Shown here piece after piece: positions 56,903 through 64,000 of a stretch of DNA of 64,000 nt; the first letter of the stretch is position 1, and each line of letters begins with the position of its first letter. The stretch lies in contig PDSA01000018.1 in assembly GCA_002748285.1 (NCBI GenBank), positions 1 to 64,000 of the forward strand, read 5' to 3'. Origin of the DNA: Rhodobacterales bacterium. GTDB lineage: Bacteria; Pseudomonadota; Alphaproteobacteria; Rhodobacterales; Rhodobacteraceae. The notes beneath the pieces are model-generated. The model did no database searches and was not told the origin of the DNA. It saw only the letters and a program-made list of their open reading frames with translations. The translations under genes were made by a program, and so were the position numbers.

Positions 56903-58320
56903 TGACCAAATCCTTTGATTATTTCGTTGTGCTGGCCGAAATGCGCACCGGGTCCAATTTTCTGGAAAGCAATATCAACAGCATTGATGGGCTGACATGC
57001 TATGGCGAGGCGTATAACCCGGCCTTTATCGGCTACCCCAGCAAGGCTGATCTGCTGGGCGTGACCAAGGCAATGCGCGATGCTGATCCGGTGCGTTTGC
57101 TTGAGGTGATGAAGGACAAAACCGAGGGCCTGCCCGGGTTCCGGTTTTTCCACAATCACGATCAGCGGATGATCAAACAATTCCTGCCGGATGCGCGCTG
57201 TGCCAAGGTGATCCTCACCCGCAACCCGCTGGAAAGCTATGTGTCGTGGAAGATTGCTCAGGCCACGGATCAGTGGAAGCTGACCAATTTCAAGAACCAG
57301 CGCACGGCGCAGATCGTGTTTGATAAAGCCGAGTTCACCGCCCATCTGGACGCGCTGAAAGCGTTTCAGCTGCGCTTGCTCAAGGGATTGCAGATCAGCG
57401 GCCAGAGCGCGTTTTACATCGCTTACGAAGACATCCCGGATATTGAGGTTCTCAACGGTCTGGCGGCGTTTCTGGGGGTTGAGGGGCGGATCAAGCAGGT
57501 CTCGAAATCGTTGAAACGCCAGAACCCGGCACCGTTGCGTGATAAGGTGCAGAATTATGATGAAATGGTTGCCGCGCTGACTGATATTGATCATTTCAAC
57601 CTGAACCACACCCCCAATTTCGAACCCCGCCGCGGCCCGGTTGTGCCCAGCTATCTGGCGGCGCCGGATGCGCCGCTGATGTATATGCCGATCAAGGGCG
57701 CGGCGGATCAGCATATTCGGAAATGGTTGACTTCGTTTGGCGAGCAGAGCGAATTGCTGGCCGATTTCACCCAGAAAACCCTGCGCAAATGGAAACGCAG
57801 CCACCCGGGGCACCGCAGCTTTACCGTGGTGCGCCATCCGGTGTTGCGGGCCCATGCGGCGTTTTGTGATTATATCCTGTCCACCGGTCCCGGCAGCTAT
57901 GCAGAAATTCGCGATCGTCTGCGGCAGAATTACGATTTGCCGATCCCGGAGGGGGCGGTGGATGACAGCTATGACCGGCGGGCGCATCGGGCGGCGTTTC
58001 TGGCGTTTCTGCGCTTTTTAAAGGACAATCTGACCGGGCAGACCAGCATTCGGATTGATCCGGCCTGGTGCAGTCAGGCGCAGGTGTTGCAGGGGTTCAG
58101 CAATTTCATGTCACCGGATATGGTGCTGCGCCATGAACAGTTGCCGCAGGGGCTGGAGCAGCTGGTGCAGCAAATCGGCGTGTCGATGCCAACGCTGCCG
58201 GATGAGGAAACCGATCATCCGGTGCCGCTGAGCGACATTTACGATGCCGGAATCGAGACCGCCACCCGCGAGGTTTATCAGCGCGACTATATGATGTTCG
58301 GCTACCGGGCGTTGCAGTAG
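56902..58320 (+). CDS. NodH/Stf0-like sulfotransferase with a second degenerate sulfotransferase-like half
   Basis: 472 residues. The N-terminal half has the PAPS 5'-phosphosulfate loop EMRTGSNFLESNI and 3'-phosphate site LTRNPLESYVSWKIAQ, as in Stf0/NodH enzymes. The second half (about 250-470) again looks like a sulfotransferase: TVVRHPVLRAHAAFCDYI matches the 3'-phosphate site, but the 5' loop reads MPIKGAADQHIRKWL and lacks the usual T/S after KxG. The first half is likely active, the second probably not or altered. Start ATG overlaps the previous TGA. It likely sulfates the polymer made by the upstream genes. Confidence 0.83.
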   Translation: MTKSFDYFVVLAEMRTGSNFLESNINSIDGLTCYGEAYNPAFIGYPSKADLLGVTKAMRDADPVRLLEVMKDKTEGLPGFRFFHNHDQRMIKQFLPDARCAKVILTRNPLESYVSWKIAQATDQWKLTNFKNQRTAQIVFDKAEFTAHLDALKAFQLRLLKGLQISGQSAFYIAYEDIPDIEVLNGLAAFLGVEGRIKQVSKSLKRQNPAPLRDKVQNYDEMVAALTDIDHFNLNHTPNFEPRRGPVVPSYLAAPDAPLMYMPIKGAADQHIRKWLTSFGEQSELLADFTQKTLRKWKRSHPGHRSFTVVRHPVLRAHAAFCDYILSTGPGSYAEIRDRLRQNYDLPIPEGAVDDSYDRRAHRAAFLAFLRFLKDNLTGQTSIRIDPAWCSQAQVLQGFSNFMSPDMVLRHEQLPQGLEQLVQQIGVSMPTLPDEETDHPVPLSDIYDAGIETATREVYQRDYMMFGYRALQ

Positions 58321-58323
58321 GGG

Positions 58324-58350
58324 GCTTTGGCCTGACCAAAGCGCTTTTGC
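58324..58350 (+). terminator. Hairpin after the sulfotransferase gene
   Basis: GCTTTGG-CCTGA-CCAAAGC (58324-58342) followed by GCTTTTGC. A seven-pair stem with a short T-rich tail; a plausible but not strong terminator for the glycan operon. Confidence 0.45.
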
Positions 58351-58462
58351 TTACGACCTCTGCCACAAGTAAGGTTGCGCCCCTCTGAGCTGCCCCGCCC
58401 CGCGGCATATGCCGGGTATATATCGAGAAATGCCACAATCAAAATGGTGTCGCGTGGCCATA

Positions 58463-59231
58463 TCAGGACACCGCCCGCGCCCCGGTTCGGGTCAGCACCA
58501 GCGGCGCTTTGTGCCCATGCACAAACATCCGATTCCCCCTGATCGAAACCCCTTTGCGCCATTGCCGCTGATCCTTCAGCCGCGGATACAGCGCATGATA
58601 ATCGCGATAACGGTCATTGGTCACGATTCTGGCGTTGCGCAGCCGTTGCAGGGTTTCGATGATATATTTATCCGCATCCGTGCTGCTGGGCACCACATAG
58701 ATTTCGTGGCACCTCAGATCAAAGATTTCCTCCAACAGGCTCACCGAAAACCGCGCCTTTGGGGCAATATCGCCATTCTCGTGCAGCCGGTAATAGATAT
58801 TGGCGTCAAAGAAACACACAATCTGCTGCGGCTGCTGGCGCATCAGCAAAATCACCAGCTCCAGCGCGGTTGTGCCTACCTGATTGTCCATCCCCAGATG
58901 CAGGATGTTGTTGCCATCCAGTAAAACAGTCTTTTGCGCTTTCCGCAGCATCCGGATCGCGCCAAACTGATCGCCCGCCCGCAAGAAATCGACCTTTGCG
59001 TGCGGGGCGGCGTGGGCGGATTGGGGCGAGCTGTGCCGCCACCCGGCGCAGATTGAGCGCTGTAAACCAGATCAGACAGATGATGCTGATTGCGCCGCCA
59101 AACCAGAGGCTTTCAAAAGCTAGCCAGAACATCACCCCCAGCGCCAGGCTGGAAAAAATCTGCGCCGGGCGGGGCCATAAGGAGCCGGCCGGCCTGCGCC
59201 TGGCTCCAGAGGGTTTGCGGGGGGTGCCCAT
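58463..59231 (-). pseudogene. Membrane-anchored NYN/Zc3h12a-like nuclease, frameshifted
   Basis: Two minus-strand frames belong to one gene. The upstream frame (from 59231) begins MGTPRKPSGARRR and has two hydrophobic helices (SSLALGVMFWLAFESLWFG; ISIICLIWFTALNL). The downstream frame (ending 58463) carries the nuclease fold: TVLLDGNNILHLG with the first catalytic Asp, QIVCFFDANIYY, VPSSTDADKYIIETL and IVTNDRYRDY. The frame change falls at about 58985-59035 in a GC-rich stretch, where the downstream frame reads PHAKVDFLRAGDQFGAIRML. Zc3h12a-type domains are RNases. It may be a real frameshift or a sequencing indel; a start inside the second frame could still give a soluble nuclease. Confidence 0.72.
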
Positions 59232-59342
59232 GATCTGCCTTCAATTATGTGGTGTTATAGGCTATTGCATATGCAATCAGATTTAGAAAAGCCAATGGTT
59301 TTTGTTCCCGGAAAACGGGCGGGCCGGGCAGATCGGAGGACC

Positions 59343-59645
59343 ATGTATAAAGCAATCGCCATCAGCAGCCTGTGCGTGGCTGTGCTCGCCAGCTGCGACA
59401 GCCCGCACCCGGCCTTTGCCGGGGTGGCCAAGAAAACGATCACCGTGCAGGGTAGCGTTTTTCATGTGCGCATCAAGGGCGACCAGGCCGAAGCCATCCG
59501 CACGAATTTCGAGCGCATCCCCAAAATCGGCGAAACCTTCCCCAAAGCCGCGGCCGCCATTGAGCAGGCCAGCGGCTGCAGGGTCCGGCCCAATTCGCTG
59601 ACCGGTGATCCGGCGCGGATGACCGCCCTGCTGGATTGTAACTGA
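59343..59645 (+). CDS. Small putative lipoprotein
   Basis: 100 residues from ATG 59343 with GGAGG four to five bases upstream. The signal sequence ends in a lipobox (VAVLASC), then a compact domain with TVQGSVFHVRIKGDQAEA and two Cys (GCRVRP...LLDCN). No known family recognised. The longer ORF from 59247 is not supported. Confidence 0.75.
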   Translation: MYKAIAISSLCVAVLASCDSPHPAFAGVAKKTITVQGSVFHVRIKGDQAEAIRTNFERIPKIGETFPKAAAAIEQASGCRVRPNSLTGDPARMTALLDCN

Positions 59646-59753
59646 GGCGGTCTTGGGGCAGGGGCGGCTATGGGGCAGGGGCTATCGCTGACAAAACCTT
59701 GCCGCCGGGGATCAGGCTGTTATGCTCTGGCCGATACCTGACAGGCAAATGCC

Positions 59754-60290
59754 ATGCTCGACATCCAGAATCTGCGCCGCCTGATGGTCGGCCCGCTCAG
59801 CCTGACGTTGCAAGACGGCGAATGCGCCGCGCTTGGCGGGGCCTCGGGCGCGATAGGTTCGGGCGCACGCGATCAGATGAGCGCGACCGAATGGCGCAAG
59901 CGGGTGGCGTTGCTGCCGGCCAATAGCGGCTGGTGGCTGGATCGGGTGAGGGGGCATTTTCAGAATCCTGAGGCCATTCGCGGCCAGCTGGATCAGCTGG
60001 ATTTGCCGCCGCAAATTCTGGACTGGCGCGTCAACCGGCTGTCGACCGGCGAAAAGCACCGGCTGGCGCTGTTGCGCTGTCTGGAAAACGCCCCCGAAGT
60101 GCTGCTGATGGACGAACCCACCGCCGCGCTGGACCCCGACACCACGCTGAAGGTCGAAGCACTGCTCAAACAGCAGCTGGCCAACGGGGTGAGCGTGTTG
60201 TTGATCACCCATGACCAGCAACAGCCGCGCCGGATTGCCCACCGGCTGTTGCACCTTCAAGACGGCCAAATCCACGAGGCCGCGCCATGA
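59754..60290 (+). pseudogene. fetA: FetA/YbbL-like ABC ATPase lacking its Walker A segment
   Basis: 178 residues, about 25-30 short for the family. It starts LDIQNLRRLMVGPLSLTLQDGECAAL and keeps signature LSTGEKHRLALLR, Walker B VLLMDEPTAALD and the H-loop ITHDQQQ. Where GASGAGKS and the following helix should be, the frame reads GASGAIGSGARDQMSA (about 59850-59870). The P-loop Lys and Ser and roughly 25 residues after them are missing, while the frame stays open. Without Walker A it cannot bind ATP normally. The ATGA overlap with fetB shows the operon is otherwise intact. Confidence 0.82.
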
Positions 60291-61102
60291 GCCAATATGT
60301 CAGTCTTGATTATGCCGATCTGCTGCTGGCGTCGTGTTTTTTGCTGATCAATGGCGGGCTGTCGCTGGCGCTCAATCTGGGGCTGGAACGCAGGCTGATC
60401 ATCGCGGCGCTGCGGATGAGCGCTCAGCTGCTGCTGGTCGGGCTGTTGTTAAAGAGCCTGTTTGCGCTGGCCTCGCCATGGGTCACTCTACTGGTGGCGG
60501 TGGCCATGGGGCTGTTTGCGGGCCGCGAGATTTGGGCGCGGCAGAACCGGCGGCTGCGCGGGGGCTGGGGTTTTGGGCTGGGCGCGGCGGCGATGAGCTT
60601 CGCCGGGGCCAGCGTCACCCTGATCGCGCTGCTGTCGATGATCGGCACCCAGCCTTGGTGGGCGCCGCGCTATGCTTTGCCGTTGTTTGGCATGATTTTG
60701 GGCAATGCGATGACCGGCATCAGCCTGGCCCAAGACAGCCTGCATTCCGCCGTGGTGCGTGATCAGGCGGCGATTGAGGCCCGGTTGCTGCTGGGGGCGA
60801 CCCGCTGGCAGGCCCTGCATTCGGTGATGCGCCGGGCGCTGAGGGCTGGGTTCATTCCCACGATCAACGGCATGGCCGCCACCGGAATCGTGTTTTTACC
60901 TGGCATGATGACGGGGCAGATATTGTCCGGGATTGATCCGCCCGAGGCGGTGAAATATCAGCTGCTGATCATGTTCCTGATCGCGGGAGCCACCGGGCTG
61001 GGGGTATTGCTGGCCACGCTTGGTTCGGTCTGGCGGCTCAGCGATGAGCGCCACCGCCTGCGTCTGGACCGGTTGAGCGAGCCAGAGGATAGCCGGGGGT
61101 AG
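60287..61102 (+). CDS. fetB: FetB-like ABC permease (UPF0014, metal/iron export)
   Basis: 271 residues with seven or so membrane helices and the family blocks ALRMSAQLLLVGLLLKSLF, MILGNAMTGISLAQDSL and INGMAATGIVFLPGMMTGQILSG. FetAB in E. coli enhances iron efflux under oxidative stress. It overlaps its ATPase gene by four bases (ATGA). Intact; its partner appears damaged. Confidence 0.9.
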   Translation: MSQYVSLDYADLLLASCFLLINGGLSLALNLGLERRLIIAALRMSAQLLLVGLLLKSLFALASPWVTLLVAVAMGLFAGREIWARQNRRLRGGWGFGLGAAAMSFAGASVTLIALLSMIGTQPWWAPRYALPLFGMILGNAMTGISLAQDSLHSAVVRDQAAIEARLLLGATRWQALHSVMRRALRAGFIPTINGMAATGIVFLPGMMTGQILSGIDPPEAVKYQLLIMFLIAGATGLGVLLATLGSVWRLSDERHRLRLDRLSEPEDSRG

Positions 61103-61121
61103 GGGCAAAGCCCACCCGCCG

Positions 61122-61511
<390 letters not shown>

Positions 61512-61668
61512 TTACCATAGGCGAATAGCGGCGCGAGGCCGATAAATCACTGTATTTTTGCCGCCGCAGCGGGCAGTTTTTCGACGTGCTGCGGCGCGGA
61601 TGGCTTGATCCTCTGGCTGCAAACGGGCATCAAGCCAGATGAAACCATCCTCAACAGCCGAGCCAAAC

Positions 61669-62238
61669 ATGACCCCTGCCATCCGATTGCCACTGATATT
61701 TGGCCTCAGCGCACTGTCATTGGTGGCGTGTCAGAAAGTGCCGCCGGTGGTGGTTGCGCCCATCGGCACCATCGAGATGATCTCGTCGCAAAAAACCGAG
61801 CCAGCCAAAAAACGGCCGGGCCAGTGCTGGGGGCAAGACAGCACCCCGGCCGTGGTGGAAACGGTGCGGGAAAGAGTTTTGGTCCGGCCGGCAAGGAATG
61901 TGGCAGTGGCCGCCCCGGACGGAGCCCCGACCTATCGCACCGTAAAACATGAAGCGGTTTACAAAACCGTCACCCGGCAAAAGATCATCAAACCGCGGCG
62001 CGAGTTCTGGTTTCAGGTGCCTTGTGCCGAAGCCCTCACCCCCGATTTTTTCGCCAGCCTGCAACGGGCGCTGAAATCGCGCGGGCTGTTTCAGGGGGCA
62101 CCGAGCGGCAAAATGGATCGCAAGACCAAAAAGGCGGTGCGCCGCTATCAGAAAGAACACGGGCTGGACAGCGCCATTTTGTCGCTTGAGGCCGCCCGGC
62201 AGCTGGGTTTGGTGGCGTATTTCAGCCCGACGGATTAG
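61669..62238 (+). CDS. Lipoprotein with a peptidoglycan-binding domain
   Basis: 189 residues from ATG 61669, which gives a proper lipoprotein signal (MTPAIRLPLIFGLSALSLVAC). A middle region with VVETVRERVLVRPAR and YKTVTRQKIIKPRREFW is followed by a PG_binding_1 domain (LQRALKSRGLFQGAPSGKMDRKTKKAVRRYQKEHGLD). Probably an envelope protein tethering the outer membrane and wall. ATG 61639 is an alternative but would place the lipobox 10 residues further in. Neither start has a clear ribosome site. Confidence 0.82.
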   Translation: MTPAIRLPLIFGLSALSLVACQKVPPVVVAPIGTIEMISSQKTEPAKKRPGQCWGQDSTPAVVETVRERVLVRPARNVAVAAPDGAPTYRTVKHEAVYKTVTRQKIIKPRREFWFQVPCAEALTPDFFASLQRALKSRGLFQGAPSGKMDRKTKKAVRRYQKEHGLDSAILSLEAARQLGLVAYFSPTD

Positions 62239-62416
62239 CAGCTATGCGCAGGCAGGTTGAGGAATGCAGCCGCCGAAAAAACTGGCCCCGATGCCAGAGC
62301 CAGCGCTGGAAACGGCATTGAACAACCTTAAACGCTCCGACTCCAGCGCGTTTGACGGAACCGCTGGGCAAATCACCTGCCGGCAAACGCGGATTGGCCC
62401 AACCATCGCCTCGATA

Positions 62417-62890
62417 TCAACTGGCCGCAGCTGACGCACAGGCGCGTGGCAGTGCGGGCCGCATCCCGAGCAACTCGGACAAACCACAATTGCCCTGCAC
62501 CAGATCCTGCAATGTCACCATGTCCAGCTCGTGAAAAAACGCCTCTTGCGCCCGCGCCAAATAGCTGTGCAAGCGACATATGGGCGCAAGCGGGCAGGTG
62601 TTCGTGTCGGGATCGAAACACTCGGCAATCGGAATATTGGCCTCGAACTGCCGCATGACAGATCCGATCGAGATCCGATCCATCGGCTTGGCAAGCCGTA
62701 TCCCACCGCCGCGCCCACGCAGGGTAACGATGTTGCCAGTCGCATGTAACTGCTGCACCACATGCGCCGCATGATGTGCCGAACAATTGCAGCTTCGGGA
62801 GATTTCCGCAGTTGTGACCAACCGGCCCGGATTGCAGGCACAATACATCAAAATACGAACAGCAAGGTTGGTTCTGGTTGTCACACGCAT
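62417..62890 (-). CDS. nsrR: Rrf2-family regulator, NsrR-like
   Basis: 157 residues from ATG 62890 (MRVTTRTNLAVRILMYCA). Winged HTH (LVTTAEISRSCNCSAHHAAHVVQQL) and GGGIRLAKP wing, then three Cys as CFDPDTNTCPLAPIC, the Fe-S ligand pattern of NsrR-type Rrf2 regulators. NsrR senses nitric oxide through its cluster. Its position divergent from cydD suggests control of cytochrome bd assembly, since bd oxidase is NO-tolerant. The longer ORF from 62926 is less likely. Confidence 0.82.
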   Translation of the reverse strand: MRVTTRTNLAVRILMYCACNPGRLVTTAEISRSCNCSAHHAAHVVQQLHATGNIVTLRGRGGGIRLAKPMDRISIGSVMRQFEANIPIAECFDPDTNTCPLAPICRLHSYLARAQEAFFHELDMVTLQDLVQGNCGLSELLGMRPALPRACASAAAS

Positions 62891-62920
62891 GTCACATTCT
62901 TTCCTTGTGGCCCGCATATG

Positions 62921-62938
62921 TTGCATTTAAAATCCGGA
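62921..62938. promoter_or_regulatory. Possible NsrR-type site
   Basis: TTGCATTTAAAATCCGGA matches the left half and centre of the published proteobacterial NsrR consensus (gATGyATTTaAAATrCATc) but the right half (CCGGA) does not. It lies 31 bp upstream of the nsrR start, suited to autoregulation. A degenerate site, so confidence is limited. Confidence 0.4.
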
Positions 62939-62944
62939 ATTTGT

Positions 62945-62958
62945 TTGACAGAGATCAA
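62945..62958. promoter_or_regulatory. Fnr/FnrL box upstream of cydD
   Basis: TTGAC-AGAG-ATCAA is a near-consensus Fnr palindrome (TTGAT-N4-ATCAA), ending 53 bp before the cydD ATG and between the divergent promoters. It fits oxygen control of the cyd operon. Confidence 0.75.
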
Positions 62959-63011
62959 ATCCGCGGTTTTTGTGTCGCGCTTGATCCTATCGGGAAATTG
63001 GAAATCGCAAA

Positions 63012-64000
63012 ATGAAACGCAACATGCCATCGGATACCCCTTCTATACGGGTGCGGTCAGATCGTTTGGGGGCGGGGCTATCTCTGGTCGCATCGCTGAT
63101 CTGGCCGGTGCAGGCGGCGTTGATCGCGGCCACTCTGGCTGGGCTGTTGTCCTCCGGGGGGGCGGTGTCGCCGTTGCTGGCCATGATGGGCTATTTTTGC
63201 CTTGCGGTGCTGCGCGGCTGGGTTGAGGTGCTTGCCCAGCGGCGTCTGTCCGATCAGGCCGAGGCCGAACTGACGCGCTGGCGCAGCCGGATCGTGCAGG
63301 CCGAGGCCCGCGCTGCCCGGCCCTCATCGGCGGGGGATGCGGGTGCATTGGCGGCAATGGCGGCGGAAAAGCTTGAGGCGCTGCGCCCCTACATGCTGCA
63401 TTATCGCCCGGCGCGGCTGCGCACTTTGGTGATGCCGTTGGTGATTCTGGCTCTGTCGTTGTGGTATAGCTGGGCGGTGGCGCTGGTGCTGCTGGTGGCC
63501 GGGCCGCTGATTCCGGTCTTTATGGCGCTGGTCGGCTGGGCCGCGAAAGAAGCCAGCGCCCGGCAGATGGCCGAGGTCGGTTCGCTCAGCGACTTGCTGG
63601 TGGACCGCATCGCCGCCCTGTCCGAGCTGCGGCTGATGGGGGCCGGGCCCGCAGTGGTTGACGGGTTTCACACGGCCAGTGAGTCTCTGCGCCAACGCAC
63701 CATGGCGGTGTTGCGCATCGCTTTCCTGTCCTCGACCGTGCTGGAGCTGTTCGCCGCGCTGGGCGTGGCGATGGTCGCGGTCTGGGTCGGGTTCTCGCTG
63801 CTGGGGGTGCTGGACTGGGGTGCCTGGGGTGCGCCGCTGACGCCCTTTGCCGGGATCTTCCTGCTGCTGCTGGCCCCGGACTATTTCCAGCCTTTGCGCG
63901 ACCTGGCGGCCTCGTGGCATGACAAGGCCGGGGCCGAGGCGGTGCTGGACGAGTTGACCGCCTGGTATCATGAAGACCGGCCCGAGATCATGGGGCAGGG
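63012..64000 (+). CDS. cydD: Thiol reductant ABC exporter subunit CydD (3' end beyond the window)
   Basis: The open frame from ATG 63012 to the window end gives about 329 residues: membrane domain with LSLVASLIWPVQAALIAATLAG, GYFCLAVLRGWVEVLAQRRL, AAEKLEALRPY, the GPLIPVFMALVGWAAKEAS block and FLSSTVLELFAALGVAMVAVWVGFSLLG. These are typical of CydD, which with CydC exports glutathione/cysteine for cytochrome bd assembly. The ATPase domain lies outside the window. The ORF track has no entry because it is open-ended. Confidence 0.93.
   Translation, partial: MKRNMPSDTPSIRVRSDRLGAGLSLVASLIWPVQAALIAATLAGLLSSGGAVSPLLAMMGYFCLAVLRGWVEVLAQRRLSDQAEAELTRWRSRIVQAEARAARPSSAGDAGALAAMAAEKLEALRPYMLHYRPARLRTLVMPLVILALSLWYSWAVALVLLVAGPLIPVFMALVGWAAKEASARQMAEVGSLSDLLVDRIAALSELRLMGAGPAVVDGFHTASESLRQRTMAVLRIAFLSSTVLELFAALGVAMVAVWVGFSLLGVLDWGAWGAPLTPFAGIFLLLLAPDYFQPLRDLAASWHDKAGAEAVLDELTAWYHEDRPEIMGQ

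Overview
The window looks like chromosomal sequence of a roseobacter-type Rhodobacteraceae (Alphaproteobacteria). Pointers are a crotonyl-CoA carboxylase/reductase gene, an OlsB ornithine-lipid acyltransferase, type 3 ProRS in a proS-lolC-lolD operon, HdaA, DUF2948 between murA and hisD, a SAM-II riboswitch before metZ, Flp-like mini-pilins, Hint_2-type proteins and an Fnr box before a cyd operon. Most of the DNA is ordinary housekeeping sequence. I see no prophage, insertion sequence or CRISPR array.

Layout. 1-2.6 kb: a partial gene, two tiny Flp-pilin-like proteins and a Hint-domain protein. 2.7-12.7 kb: ccr, msrB, olsB, an ABC-F ATPase, a broken tolC, a PopZ-like protein, a YbjN protein, a broken proC, a CsaA-like tRNA-binding protein and a 2-hydroxyacid dehydrogenase. 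12.9-19.7 kb (minus strand): tRNA-Gln, a RecD-like helicase, glpK and proS-lolC-lolD. 19.9-27.4 kb: AI-2E permease, hdaA, ppx, D- and L-lactate-type dehydrogenases around a 5'-truncated ClC channel. 28-37.8 kb: a secreted 18-repeat MORN protein, nadE, an aspartate aminotransferase, an XRE regulator, sdhE, ftsY, a DMT transporter, yciB and folE2. 37.9-41.7 kb: metZ under a SAM-II riboswitch with terminator, then two tandem Hint-protein paralogues. 42.2-49.6 kb: trkH, a membrane methyltransferase, a protease-like protein without catalytic residues, hisD, DUF2948 and murA. 49.7-58.3 kb: tRNA-Thr, then a polysaccharide block (export permease, cysQ, galU, two GT2 paralogues, a branching glycosyltransferase and a two-part sulfotransferase) that suggests a sulfated surface polysaccharide. 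58.4-64 kb: a frameshifted membrane-anchored NYN nuclease, a lipoprotein, a FetA/FetB-like ABC pair, a ferredoxin, a peptidoglycan-binding lipoprotein, an NsrR-like regulator and the start of cydD.

The strongest unexpected pattern is a set of short internal lesions in otherwise well-conserved genes. tolC and proC carry deletions with frameshift. metZ and fetA-like carry in-frame losses that remove active-site or Walker A segments. clc lacks its N-terminus, and the NYN gene is frameshifted. Either the genome is decaying or the assembly has collapsed at difficult GC-rich spots; read mapping would decide. Other points worth a second look are the mosaic tandem duplication of the Hint genes, the riboswitch-terminator pair before a damaged metZ, the nested palindromic elements at about 9.9 kb and 27.5 kb, and the sulfated-polysaccharide block. 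I did not find a clear new defence or mobile system.
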